NCBI GenBank assembly: GCA_964511625.1 | Contig: CAZEJG010000016.1 | Coordinates: 14,589-78,588 of the forward strand | Source: Pseudohoeflea sp964511625 | Lineage (GTDB): Bacteria > Pseudomonadota > Alphaproteobacteria > Rhizobiales > Rhizobiaceae | Reading direction: 5' to 3' | DNA length: 64,000 bases | Shown: piece by piece, positions 46,051 through 54,606 of the stretch | Position numbering within the stretch: position 1 is the first letter of the stretch | Layout: each line of letters opens with the position of its first letter | Program-made: the position numbers and the translations under genes | The notes under the pieces: generated by a model | The model's input: only the letters and a program-made list of their open reading frames with translations | Told to the model about the DNA's origin: nothing | The model's database searches: none

Positions 46051-47157
46051 CTAGACGAGTTCAGCAAGGTCCTCGGCATTGAAGCCCGCGGGCTGTTCCG
46101 GCGAGCCGTCGCGGATCTTTTTCGGCCATTCCGGATCGGAGATCAGCGCGCGGCCGACGGCGATCAGATCGAATTCACCTTTTTCCATGCGTCGGACGAG
46201 CTTGTCGACGGGAGCCGATTGCGATGCTTCGCCGCTGAACGCGCCGAAAAATTCGGATGACAGGCCGACGGAGCCGACCGAGATGGTCGCCGCGCCTGTG
46301 AGCTTCTTGGCCCAGCCCGCGAAATTAAGACCGTCCTCGCCATCGATTTCGGGGAATTCCGGAACCCAGAAGCGGCGCTGCGAGCAATGCAGGATGTCGA
46401 CGCCGGCTTCCACCAGCGGCAGCAGCCAGTCGGTCATCTCATCGGGCGTTTCGGCCAGGCGCACCGAATAGTCCTGCTGCTTCCACTGGCTCACGCGCAG
46501 AGATATCGGAAAATCCGGGCCGACTGCCTCGCGAACCGCGGCTACGGTCTCGGCGGCGAAGCGAGAGCGCTCCCTGATGGTCGCACCGCCGTAGCGATCG
46601 TCACGGTGGTTGGTGCCGGGCCAGAAGAACTCGTCGATCAGATAACCGTGCGCACCGTGGATCTCGACGATGTCGAAACCGGTCTCCTTGGCGTTGCGGG
46701 CGGCCTTGGCGAAGGCAGCGACGGTGTCGGCGATGTCTTCCTCGGACATGGCGATGCCGCGCGGCTTCCCGGGCGCAAGGAGACCCGACGGACTCTCGAC
46801 GGGCGCATCGGGCGTCCAGTCGCCGGCCTTGGTCGAGCCGGTATGCCAGATCTGCGGTCCCATCTTGCCACCGGCGGCATGCACCTTGTCGACGACGCCC
46901 TTCCAGCCGGAAAGCGGCTTTTCACCGTGGAAGAAGGGGATGCCCGGCAGGTTGCGCGAGGCAGGGCGATCGATCACCGTGCCTTCGGAAAGGATGAGCC
47001 CGACACCGCCACGGGCGCGCTTTTCGTAATAGGCTTCCTGCGCCGGGCCGGGAATGCCGTTCTCCGCCATGCCGCGCGTCATCGGCGCCATCACCAGACG
47101 GTTCGGCAATTTGAGAGACTTCAGCTCGAACGGCTGGAAGAGAATGTCGGTGCTCAT
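46051..47157 (-). CDS. NADH:flavin oxidoreductase, Old Yellow Enzyme family
   Basis: The 368-residue FMN-dependent ene-reductase has the barrel start LFQPFELKSLKLPNRLVMAPMTR, the substrate-binding histidines in EIHGAHGYLIDEFFWP, and the FMN phosphate site in DLIAVGRALISDPEW. Such enzymes reduce activated double bonds, nitro groups or enones; the natural substrate is rarely known. The gene stands alone on minus. A perfect inverted repeat lies 57 bases upstream of the start, a likely operator, but no regulator gene is adjacent. Confidence 0.92.
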   Translation of the reverse strand: MSTDILFQPFELKSLKLPNRLVMAPMTRGMAENGIPGPAQEAYYEKRARGGVGLILSEGTVIDRPASRNLPGIPFFHGEKPLSGWKGVVDKVHAAGGKMGPQIWHTGSTKAGDWTPDAPVESPSGLLAPGKPRGIAMSEEDIADTVAAFAKAARNAKETGFDIVEIHGAHGYLIDEFFWPGTNHRDDRYGGATIRERSRFAAETVAAVREAVGPDFPISLRVSQWKQQDYSVRLAETPDEMTDWLLPLVEAGVDILHCSQRRFWVPEFPEIDGEDGLNFAGWAKKLTGAATISVGSVGLSSEFFGAFSGEASQSAPVDKLVRRMEKGEFDLIAVGRALISDPEWPKKIRDGSPEQPAGFNAEDLAELV

Positions 47158-47213
47158 CGGGTACTCCTTGCTGCACTGCGATAGTTCGTGTCAGGTAGGA
47201 GGAGGAAAGATAT

Positions 47214-47240
47214 AATTCAATAAGTATTGTACATTGAATT
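47214..47240. promoter_or_regulatory. Perfect inverted repeat, candidate operator of the Old Yellow Enzyme gene
   Basis: AATTCAAT (47214-47221) and ATTGAATT (47233-47240) are exact reverse complements, separated by 11 bases. The 27-base element is AT-rich in a GC-rich region. It lies in the divergent interval, 57 bases before the flavin oxidoreductase start and 77 bases before ttcA. Confidence 0.7.
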
Positions 47241-47316
47241 TTCCGACCGTCTCAACCGGCCGCGCCTTGCTCCCCTTGATCGCTGGCCAAGGGCGTGTAG
47301 AAGGCGGGAATGAAGG

Positions 47317-48261
47317 ATGGAGCGTTCAACGATGGACAATAGCCTGACGGCCGGTGCTAGGAACGCCGTCGAGACGGTCGAAGACGCAACCGAAGCCGGC
47401 GCGTTGCCTGGCCCGGGCCCGTCGCTCTATGCCGCTGCGCCGAACTCGGTCTCCTTCAACAAGCTCCGGAAACGGCTGATCCGCAACACGCGGCAGGCGA
47501 TCGAGGATTTTTCGATGCTTGCGCCGGTCCGTGCGCAGGAGGAAGGCAAGCCGCGGCGCTGGCTGGTCGCGCTGTCCGGCGGCAAGGATTCCTACGGGCT
47601 AATGGCGCTGCTTCTAGACCTGAAGTGGCGCGGCCTGCTGCCGGTCGAACTGATCGCCTGCAACCTCGACCAGGGCCAGCCGGACTTTCCGAAGCACATC
47701 CTGCCCGACTATCTCGACCGCCACGGCATTCCTCATCGCATCGAATACCAGGACACCTATTCGATCGTGACCGACAAGCTGCCGGAGACGGCGACCTATT
47801 GCGCCCTGTGCTCGCGGCTGCGCCGGGGGCACCTCTATCGCATGGCCCGCGAGGAAGGCTGCGAGGCGCTCGTGCTCGGTCACCATCGTGACGATATTCT
47901 CGAGACTTTCTTTCTCAACCTCTTCCATGGCGGGCGGCTGGCCTCGATGCCGCCCAAGCTCGTCAACGACGAGGGCGACGTCATGGTGCTGCGCCCGCTC
48001 GCCTATTGCGCCGAAGACGATCTGCAGAAATTCTCCGATGCGATGGAATTTCCGATCATTCCCTGCAATCTCTGCGGCTCGCAGGACGGATTGCAGCGCA
48101 ATGCGATGAAGGCGATGCTGACGGATGTCGAGAAGCGCATGCCCGGCCGCAAGGACACGATGATCCGCGCGCTCGGTCACACGCGACCATCGCACCTGCT
48201 CGATCCAAAGCTCTTCGATTTCGCGGGCCTGGCGCTTACAGAGCCTCGATCCACGAACTGA
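47317..48261 (+). CDS. ttcA: tRNA 2-thiocytidine(32) synthetase TtcA
   Basis: TtcA puts sulfur on cytidine 32 of tRNA using ATP and a 4Fe-4S cluster. The PP-loop SGGKDS is at residues 87-92, and cluster cysteines are Cys162 and Cys165 (CALC) and Cys253 in PCNLCGSQ. The 314-residue length includes a longer N-terminal tail than in E. coli. ATG at 47317 has AAGGCGGGA eight bases upstream; ATG at 47332 is possible. Its 3' end overlaps the converging hydrolase gene by 26 bases. Confidence 0.94.
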   Translation: MERSTMDNSLTAGARNAVETVEDATEAGALPGPGPSLYAAAPNSVSFNKLRKRLIRNTRQAIEDFSMLAPVRAQEEGKPRRWLVALSGGKDSYGLMALLLDLKWRGLLPVELIACNLDQGQPDFPKHILPDYLDRHGIPHRIEYQDTYSIVTDKLPETATYCALCSRLRRGHLYRMAREEGCEALVLGHHRDDILETFFLNLFHGGRLASMPPKLVNDEGDVMVLRPLAYCAEDDLQKFSDAMEFPIIPCNLCGSQDGLQRNAMKAMLTDVEKRMPGRKDTMIRALGHTRPSHLLDPKLFDFAGLALTEPRSTN

Positions 48262-49213
48262 TCTTGTCGATCAACTCGGCGTTGGTACCGGGCGAGAGGA
48301 TGTCGCCGGCTATCACGTGCTGCGCGGTGTCCGTGCTGTCGGTGACTTCCATCATGTCGCTCTTGCCGCGCCATCGCGCCGCCATTGCCCGCGTTTGCTC
48401 GGGTTGGACGACTGTGTCGTTCGGCGAGAAGATGAAGAGGACCGGCGCCTCAACATCCTCGACCCGGGCGCCTTTGGCCAGCGCCACCAGTTGTCCCACC
48501 GGGACGACCGCGGTGGAAGGATATTCCGTCGTCCAGTTTTCTTCCTGACGCTGGTTTCGTGCTTGGAAACTGTATCGGTCGCCGAGAACCAGTCTGGCGA
48601 CGGTCGGCGCGTAGGGGCCGTTCAGCAGAAAGCTGCCGCGCGCCTGTACACCGTAATTGGGGGAGACGAAGACGTAGCCCGCGACATCTTTGGCCAGATC
48701 GGGTTTGTCGGCCGCCCATGTGGCGAGCGATGCGCCGGTTGACGTCGCCATGATGATGACCTTCTCGCCCAGCCGCCGACCGATGGCGATGGCTTCCGCG
48801 TAATCATTGACCCAGCCATTCACGCTGCCGTCCGACATGGCGTCACCGGTGCGGCCGTGACCGGTCAGGCGGGTGAAGAAGAGATTGGCGCCCAGCCGTT
48901 TGGCGACCTCGTCGGGCACTGGCCGGATTTCCGCCGGGCTTGCGGAGAAGCCATGCACATAGACGATGGCGAGCGGCGTCCTGGCCTTCGAGTTCGGATA
49001 GGCCCAGACGATCTGTTTCTGGTTGTTGGCGCGGATGTCGGGGAAGGCGGCTTCCATGCCGGCGAGATAGGTGTCGAGATCATCCGGCAACGAAGCGCTC
49101 TGGAAGGTAATCGTGGTATCCGCGACCGGCCTCGGTCCCAGGAACCAGACGAGCCCCGCAGCCAGTGCCAGAAACAGGAGCAGATAGACCACGACCTTCA
49201 GCTTCCTCCACAT
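48236..49213 (-). CDS. Membrane-anchored alpha/beta hydrolase
   Basis: A 325-residue protein with an N-terminal membrane anchor (LKVVVYLLLFLALAAGLVWFL). The hydrolase domain has the oxyanion HGFSASPAEI motif, a nucleophile elbow-like ATSTGAS (Ser of S-T-G replaces the usual G-x-S-x-G), the acid in FSPNDTVV and a late histidine in TAQHVIAG. It would act at the periplasmic face of the inner membrane. Substrate is unknown; lipase, esterase or carboxyl-ester hydrolase are all possible. Its stop lies inside the end of ttcA. Confidence 0.82.
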   Translation of the reverse strand: MWRKLKVVVYLLLFLALAAGLVWFLGPRPVADTTITFQSASLPDDLDTYLAGMEAAFPDIRANNQKQIVWAYPNSKARTPLAIVYVHGFSASPAEIRPVPDEVAKRLGANLFFTRLTGHGRTGDAMSDGSVNGWVNDYAEAIAIGRRLGEKVIIMATSTGASLATWAADKPDLAKDVAGYVFVSPNYGVQARGSFLLNGPYAPTVARLVLGDRYSFQARNQRQEENWTTEYPSTAVVPVGQLVALAKGARVEDVEAPVLFIFSPNDTVVQPEQTRAMAARWRGKSDMMEVTDSTDTAQHVIAGDILSPGTNAELIDKISSWIEAL

Positions 49214-49351
49214 GGACCGTCCTCCTCCAAGGTCAGCAATGAGTTGACCTTAGAGGCGAGCACGTAAGAAGGGAAGTGCCGAAGGCGCGTTGCCATTGCC
49301 CCTTTCCGGACAGGCCTTTAGGATGTGGCGCGAGCGACGAAAGGAATGATC

Positions 49352-49645
49352 ATGAGTGGATTTCTGGCCTCATTGAAGGGGCTTTTCAGCGGCGGCGGCG
49401 GCGGCGAGGGCGCGGCACCTGCATCAGGCACGCCGGAGGTGTACAAGGATTTCCTCATCACGCCCGCGCCGATCGCCGAGGGTGGCCAGTTCCGTCTGGC
49501 AGGTCATATCGAATCCAAGTCGTCGGGGAAATCGCATCACTTCATCCGCGCCGACGTCTTCACAAGCCGCCAGGATGCCGAGACCGCTTCGTTGAGCAAG
49601 GGGCGCCGCCTCTGCGACGAGCAGGGCGAGGCCATGTTTGACTGA
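49352..49645 (+). CDS. HlyU-family small protein
   Basis: A 97-residue protein of the HlyU (PF10115) type: short N-terminal amphipathic segment, Gly-rich linker, then a beta-rich domain with VYKDFLITPAPIAEGGQFRLAGHIE and HHFIRADVFTSRQDAE. The name derives from a Vibrio regulator annotation, but these Rhizobiales proteins lack a helix-turn-helix, so the function is unknown. ATG at 49352 has AAAGG seven bases upstream. Confidence 0.75.
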   Translation: MSGFLASLKGLFSGGGGGEGAAPASGTPEVYKDFLITPAPIAEGGQFRLAGHIESKSSGKSHHFIRADVFTSRQDAETASLSKGRRLCDEQGEAMFD

Positions 49646-49657
49646 GGCTGTTTCGCT

Positions 49658-49843
49658 TCAGTCGTCCTTCTTGTCGGGAAGGCCTTTCCTGTCGGTCGAG
49701 GCGAAGTCCTCAAGTTCGGATTCCGACATGGATTCGTACATTTCCTTCGATGCACCCTGAAGGTCCTTGACCTTGGTCTCGCCGCGCTTGGCGGATAGGG
49801 CGGCGCCGGCAGCTTTCTGCTGGGCTTTCGATTGGGCAGGCAT
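49658..49843 (-). CDS. DUF3008 small basic protein
   Basis: A 61-residue protein, MPAQSKAQQKAAG followed by a Lys-rich and then acidic helix with SKEMYESMSESELEDFAST. It matches DUF3008, small proteins of unknown function widespread in Rhizobiales and often upregulated in stress. ATG at 49843 is the standard N-terminus; the longer frame upstream has no family support. It converges with the HlyU-like gene, 12 bases apart. Confidence 0.8.
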   Translation of the reverse strand: MPAQSKAQQKAAGAALSAKRGETKVKDLQGASKEMYESMSESELEDFASTDRKGLPDKKDD

Positions 49844-49908
49844 GTCTTTTCTCCCGTAACCGGTGGTTCTGGAGAAGAAACCGTCTTGGCTGCGTGAGGT
49901 TCCCCCGG

Positions 49909-50373
49909 TCAATCCAGCCCGACATTGGGGCGGTCGACGATCTCGCGCAGCGAGAAGCTCGAATTGATCTTGACCACATGGGGCAGGGCGGAGAGCCAGT
50001 CGCGGTGGATGCGCTCGTAGTCTTCGAGATCGCGGGCTGCCACGCGCAGGATGTAGTCGTATTCGCCGCTGACCAGATAGCAGACCAGCACATTGGGGCA
50101 GAGCCGGACGGCGGTCTCGAATTCGGTCAGCGTCTTGGCGAATTGTCCCGACAGCGAAATGTGGACGATCGCCATCATCCGGTAGTCGAGCGCCTGATGG
50201 GAGATCCGTGCGTGGTAGCCGCGGATCACGCCGGATCTTTCGAGGATATCCAGCCGCCGCGAGCAGGCCGAGGGCGACAGACCCACCCGGTCGGAGAGGG
50301 CCGCGTTGGAGATTCGTCCTTCCTTCTGAAGGATCTCCATGATCGCAAGATCCGTTTTGTCCGGATTATGCAT
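49909..50373 (-). CDS. Lrp/AsnC-family transcriptional regulator
   Basis: A 154-residue regulator with an N-terminal helix-turn-helix (DLAIMEILQKEGRISNAALSDRVGLSPSACSRRLDILERSGVI) and a C-terminal RAM domain for amino acid sensing. It is divergent from alanine dehydrogenase across 163 bases. An Lrp-type regulator next to ald is common (AldR), so it probably senses alanine and controls ald. The shared interval includes an AT-rich patch at about 50405-50425, a plausible binding site. Confidence 0.88.
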   Translation of the reverse strand: MHNPDKTDLAIMEILQKEGRISNAALSDRVGLSPSACSRRLDILERSGVIRGYHARISHQALDYRMMAIVHISLSGQFAKTLTEFETAVRLCPNVLVCYLVSGEYDYILRVAARDLEDYERIHRDWLSALPHVVKINSSFSLREIVDRPNVGLD

Positions 50374-50536
50374 TGGTGGAGTGTGCGACGAAATGGATCA
50401 TTGACGCAATATTATTCGATTAACGTCGTTTCGGCAACCGGACTTCGCAAGGACATCCCGCCGGCTCCGTGGTTTCATCACGCGCATCGCAAACACTGGT
50501 CCGGAAAAACGGACCGCCGCCAAAAAGGGAACACAA

Positions 50537-51655
50537 ATGCGCGTCGGATGCCCCAAGGAAATCAAGAACCACGAATATCGCGTCGGGCTGACCCCGGGTG
50601 CGGTCCGCGAATATGTGGCGCACGGTCACGATGTGATCGTCGAGACCGGCGCGGGCGCGGGCATCGGCGCCGATGACGCCGCCTACAAGGCCGCCGGTGC
50701 GCGTATCGTCGGGACCGCCAAGGACGTCTTCGAAAAGTCGGACATGATCGTCAAGGTCAAGGAACCGCAGCCGGCCGAATGGGCCATGTTGCGCGACGGC
50801 CAGCTGCTCTACACCTATCTGCACCTGGCTCCGGATCCGGAACAGACCAAGGGCCTAATCGCCTCGGGCGCCACCTGCGTGGCCTACGAGACCGTGACCG
50901 ACGCCCGCGGCGGTCTGCCGCTTCTCGCGCCGATGTCGGAGGTCGCCGGGCGTCTGGCCATCCAGGCCGGCGCCACCGCGCTGCAGAAGGCCAATGGCGG
51001 CCGCGGCGTGCTTCTCGGCGGCGTGCCGGGCGTGCTGCCCGGCAAGGTCACCGTCATCGGCGGTGGCGTGGTCGGCCTCAACGCGGCCAAGATGGCCGTC
51101 GGTCTCGGTGCTGACGTGACCATCCTCGACCGTTCCATCCCGCGCCTGCGTGAACTCGACGACATCTTCAACGGCCGCGTCCATACCCGCTACTCGACCA
51201 TCGAGGCGTTGGAAGAGGAAGTCTTCTCGGCCGATGTCGTCGTCGGAGCCGTGCTCATTCCGGGTGCCGCCGCTCCCAAGCTCGTGACCCGCGAAATGCT
51301 CACCGGCATGAAGCGCGGCGCGGTGATCGTCGATGTGGCGATCGACCAGGGCGGTTGCTTCGAGACGTCGAAGGCCACCACCCACTCGGAGCCGACCTAC
51401 GAAGTCGAAGGCGTCATCCACTATTGCGTCGCCAACATGCCGGGCGCGGTGCCGGTGACGTCCGCGCATGCGCTCAACAACGCAACGCTCTCCTACGGGC
51501 TCATGCTCGCCGACAAGGGGCTTCAGGCGCTCGCCGAAGACAAGCACCTGCGCGCCGGGCTGAATGTCCACAAGGGCCGGGTCACCAACCGCGCGGTGGC
51601 CGAAGCGCTCGGCTACGAAATGGCCGAGCCGGAAGCCGCCATCAAGGCTGCCTGA
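50537..51655 (+). CDS. ald: Alanine dehydrogenase
   Basis: The enzyme oxidises L-alanine to pyruvate with NAD+, or makes alanine from pyruvate and ammonia. The 372-residue protein begins MRVGCPKEIKNHEYRVGLTP and has KVKEPQPAEW, HLAPD with the catalytic histidine, and the NAD-binding GGGVVGLNAAKMAVGLGADV. Ribosome site AAGGGA precedes the ATG. It is probably governed by the divergent Lrp-type gene. A terminator follows. Confidence 0.97.
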   Translation: MRVGCPKEIKNHEYRVGLTPGAVREYVAHGHDVIVETGAGAGIGADDAAYKAAGARIVGTAKDVFEKSDMIVKVKEPQPAEWAMLRDGQLLYTYLHLAPDPEQTKGLIASGATCVAYETVTDARGGLPLLAPMSEVAGRLAIQAGATALQKANGGRGVLLGGVPGVLPGKVTVIGGGVVGLNAAKMAVGLGADVTILDRSIPRLRELDDIFNGRVHTRYSTIEALEEEVFSADVVVGAVLIPGAAAPKLVTREMLTGMKRGAVIVDVAIDQGGCFETSKATTHSEPTYEVEGVIHYCVANMPGAVPVTSAHALNNATLSYGLMLADKGLQALAEDKHLRAGLNVHKGRVTNRAVAEALGYEMAEPEAAIKAA

Positions 51656-51674
51656 TCCACAGGCCCTTCCACGA

Positions 51675-51710
51675 AACCCGCCGGCGTTCCTCCGCACCGG
51701 CGGGTTTTTC
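51675..51710. terminator. Terminator between ald and the DUF1203 gene
   Basis: AACCCGCCGG (51675-51684) and CCGGCGGGTT (51698-51707) pair around a 13-base loop and are followed by TTTTC on plus, 20 bases after the ald stop. The next gene converges. Confidence 0.8.
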
Positions 51711-51723
51711 GTGTTCGACGGGA

Positions 51724-52200
51724 TCACTCCGCCGCGTCGGAGACGATACGGCAGTGATAGCAATTGTTGCTGGCGGAGCGGATGTGAACGGCGGCCACGT
51801 CTTGGCGGGCCAGAAGGCCGTGCGCCCGTGCCGCTATTCCGGCCCGGTCGACCACGCCGCCTGTCCCGCTGACGATTCGTTCGTCTTTGCTGTAACCGCG
51901 CAGGATATAGGCGGCCGCGTCAAGAAATGCGGGAAGTTCATGGACCGGTTCCTGCGGCTCGCAGGGCTCCGCGCAGAGAAATACGGGGCCGGTTTCGGCA
52001 TAGGCGTGGCTCGTGGCAAAGGGCCGCCACGCGACCAGCAGATACGGTTTTCCTTTCGGAACCATGCCGAGGCAGCGGCGGCAGGGAATACCGCTTCCGT
52101 CGGAGACATGTCGTTCCGGTATGTTTCCGTAGGCGTCCGGCGTCGCGGCACGGAATGCCGCTGCCGTTGTCGCGGACATGGGTTCGAACCTGATGCGCAT
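51724..52200 (-). CDS. DUF1203 domain protein
   Basis: A 158-residue protein starting MRIRFEPMS, with CRRCLGMVPKGKPYLLVAWRPF in the middle and a C-terminal CYHCR motif. The paired cysteines (CRRC, CYHC) could bind a metal. It matches DUF1203, a family of unknown function. ATG at 52200 is preferred to an upstream ATG at 52254 because it gives the family N-terminus. It ends a leftward run of five genes after cysK, alaX, sseA and the acetyltransferase. Confidence 0.8.
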   Translation of the reverse strand: MRIRFEPMSATTAAAFRAATPDAYGNIPERHVSDGSGIPCRRCLGMVPKGKPYLLVAWRPFATSHAYAETGPVFLCAEPCEPQEPVHELPAFLDAAAYILRGYSKDERIVSGTGGVVDRAGIAARAHGLLARQDVAAVHIRSASNNCYHCRIVSDAAE

Positions 52201-52272
52201 TGCCTGTCTCCTGGTTGAGACATGCAATGTTCCACCCCGGAGCCCGGGCGCCACCCGATTCCGGACGGCGCG

Positions 52273-52839
52273 TCAATCAGACTTGGCGAGACCGAGAATT
52301 TCCGCGTCCGTCAGCGGCCGCACGAGCGCCTCGCTCTGGCCGACGGGCGAGAATCCCATCTTCTGGTAGAGCGGCAGGGCGGCGGGGTGGTCAAGCGTGT
52401 TGGTCGACACGGTCATGCGGCTGATCGGCTGGTTCCAGGCCGCCAGCATGGCCTGACCGAGAAACCACTTGCCGAGCCCGCGGCCGCGGGCGTTGTCCAT
52501 CAGCCCGAAATAGACGAGGGCGGTGGTGGCGTCATCGGTGCGGTGGAGTTCCACCATGCCCGCCGGCGCGCCATCGAGGAATAGAACCCGGATCTCGGTC
52601 TTCGGGTCATGGACGATTGCCGTCAGTTCATCGTCCTTCATCCGCAGCCGGTAGACCCAGTGCCATTCGCGGCCGATCCGCCAGTAGAGGTAGCGATAGA
52701 AGTGCAGCGGGATCTTCGGCACCTTCAGGAGCGTGGCATGCACGTTGACCGGCAACGCGGGAACACGGCGAGGCGGCTGCGAACATTCGAGCCAGGTGAC
52801 GGTCGCCTTGAGAGTTCCGGGAGAGCCGCTGCGTGCCAT
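52273..52839 (-). CDS. GNAT-family N-acetyltransferase
   Basis: A 188-residue acetyltransferase with the acetyl-CoA loop NARGRGLGKWFLGQAMLAAW and a late ALPLYQKMGFSPVGQ segment, the classic GNAT pattern. Substrate is unknown. The start at 52839 overlaps nothing but lies one base after the sseA stop, with GTGAGG as ribosome site, so it is translationally linked to sseA. Confidence 0.88.
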   Translation of the reverse strand: MARSGSPGTLKATVTWLECSQPPRRVPALPVNVHATLLKVPKIPLHFYRYLYWRIGREWHWVYRLRMKDDELTAIVHDPKTEIRVLFLDGAPAGMVELHRTDDATTALVYFGLMDNARGRGLGKWFLGQAMLAAWNQPISRMTVSTNTLDHPAALPLYQKMGFSPVGQSEALVRPLTDAEILGLAKSD

Positions 52840-52840
52840 C

Positions 52841-53695
52841 TCAGGCCTCACCAGTGGCGACGGGCGTATCCTGGCGCGAGCCCCATTCCGACCAGGAGCC
52901 ATCGTAGAGCCTGACGTCCTCATGGCCGAGCGAGGCAAGCGCAAAGGAAATGGCTGCCGCCGTCACGCCGGACCCGCAGGAGGTGACGACGGGTTTGTCG
53001 AGGTCCACGCCCGCTTTTTCAAAAACGGCGCGCAAGGCTTTGGGCGATTTCATCTTTCCGCCCTCGGACAGTGTGGTCACCGGGACGCTGCGAGCGCCCG
53101 GCATGTGGCCGGAGCGCATGCCCTCGCGGGGCTCCGGAACCTCCCCGGTGAAACGGCCCGCCGGCCGGGCGTCGGCGATCTGCCGGGCGCCGTTATCGAC
53201 GATCGCACGCATCTCCTCGAGCGTCGCCACGCCAGCCGGGTTGTCGGTCGCCTTGAACTCCTGCGCGGGTCTTTCAGCCGGCTCCCCGGTCTCGACCGGC
53301 AGGTTGCCGGCTTTCCAGGCATCGAAGCCGCCGTCGAGCAGATAGACCTTGTCGGCGCCGAAATGCCGGAACATCCACCAGACGCGCGGCGCGGAGAAGA
53401 AGCCGGGGCCGTCATAGACGACGATCGTGTCGGTCTCGGCGATGCCGAGCGCGCCGACCTTCTCCGAGAAGAACGCCGCCGACGGCAGCGCATGCGGCAG
53501 CGGCGAACCCGGATCGACGATGTCGTCCTGGTCGAAGAGGACCGCGCCGGGAATACGGCTTTCGGCGAATTCGGCCTTGTGGTCGCGTCCCATCGCCGGG
53601 AGGTACCAGGAGCCGTCGACCACCGACAGGCCGGGAGTCCCGAGCCGGTTGGCGAGCCAGTGGAAGGACACAAGATAGGGGCTGTTGTCGTTCAC
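52841..53695 (-). CDS. sseA: 3-Mercaptopyruvate sulfurtransferase
   Basis: Two rhodanese domains in 284 residues. The second carries the active-site loop C240-G-S-G-V-T, the signature of mercaptopyruvate rather than thiosulfate sulfurtransferases. It moves sulfur from 3-mercaptopyruvate, a cysteine breakdown product, to thiophilic acceptors. Lying in the same leftward run as cysK, it may belong to cysteine metabolism. The acetyltransferase gene follows after one base. Confidence 0.93.
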   Translation of the reverse strand: MNDNSPYLVSFHWLANRLGTPGLSVVDGSWYLPAMGRDHKAEFAESRIPGAVLFDQDDIVDPGSPLPHALPSAAFFSEKVGALGIAETDTIVVYDGPGFFSAPRVWWMFRHFGADKVYLLDGGFDAWKAGNLPVETGEPAERPAQEFKATDNPAGVATLEEMRAIVDNGARQIADARPAGRFTGEVPEPREGMRSGHMPGARSVPVTTLSEGGKMKSPKALRAVFEKAGVDLDKPVVTSCGSGVTAAAISFALASLGHEDVRLYDGSWSEWGSRQDTPVATGEA

Positions 53696-53761
53696 GTCCG
53701 TCTCCTTGTTATCAAGATATAGATTGGCGCATCACGGGCGATGCGAAACGTCCGAGAGGTC

Positions 53762-54487
53762 TCAATCCGGCGCCGGGCCGAAGCGAATGCGGAAACGGCG
53801 GTTCTCGCGCCCCTTCTTCTCGATCTTGCCGATATGGATTTCACCCACTTCCGCCGTCTCGGAGACATGGGTGCCGCCGCAGGGCTGGCTGTCCACGGAT
53901 TCGTTTTCGCCTATGCAGACCAGACGCATGCGGCCCAGTCCACGCGGCGGGCGGACGTTCTTCGATTTCACGATGTCCGGATTGGCCTCGAACTCTTCCT
54001 CCGAAATCCAGCGGATGAAGACCGGGTGATTGCCGTTGACGAGCGCCATCAGCTTCTCCGTCACCTCGGCCTTGTCGATCGTTTCACTCATGTCGAAATC
54101 GACGCGGGCGTCGTCCTCGGCAATCGAGGCGCCGGTGATCGGGTAGGGGCAGACGACGGAGAGAAGGTGACACGCGGTGTGCAGCCGCATCAGCTTGTAG
54201 CGCCGGTCCCAGTCGATATGCAGCGTCAGCGTTTCGCCGACATCCGGCACGGCTTGGTCGGGGGCGGGGAGATGAACGATCTCGGCCTTGGTTTCACCGT
54301 TGACCGTCCCCGCGATCATGATGCGGCTGCCGTCGGCGCGTTCGAGAAAGCCCGTATCTCCGGGTTGGCCGCCGGAGGTCGCATAGAAGCAGGTCTGGTC
54401 GAGCTCGATACCGCCGTCCTCGCGAATGGCCGTGACCGTGGCTTCGCAGGTGGAGAGGTAGGCGTCGTCGGCGAAGAGGGCTTTCAT
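53762..54487 (-). CDS. Alanyl-tRNA editing protein AlaX (AlaX-M type)
   Basis: AlaX is a free-standing version of the alanyl-tRNA synthetase editing domain that removes serine or glycine from mischarged tRNA-Ala. The 241-residue protein has an N-terminal domain with TSGGQPGDTGFL, the zinc motif HTACHL and the second motif CGGTHV. ATG at 54487 (MKALFADDAYL) is the family start; the longer upstream frame is unsupported. The full alaS gene is 15 kb away in this window, so editing is doubly covered. Confidence 0.9.
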   Translation of the reverse strand: MKALFADDAYLSTCEATVTAIREDGGIELDQTCFYATSGGQPGDTGFLERADGSRIMIAGTVNGETKAEIVHLPAPDQAVPDVGETLTLHIDWDRRYKLMRLHTACHLLSVVCPYPITGASIAEDDARVDFDMSETIDKAEVTEKLMALVNGNHPVFIRWISEEEFEANPDIVKSKNVRPPRGLGRMRLVCIGENESVDSQPCGGTHVSETAEVGEIHIGKIEKKGRENRRFRIRFGPAPD

Positions 54488-54606
54488 GCGTTTCAATCCG
54501 GGCTGGACAAGAGAGGGCGGTCTTCCCCTCGTATAGGAAAGTCTTGTCGCGGTGGCCACAGATTTGTCCGCCGCATCGCCCGGTCGGCGTGCGGCGGGGG
54601 ATATCG

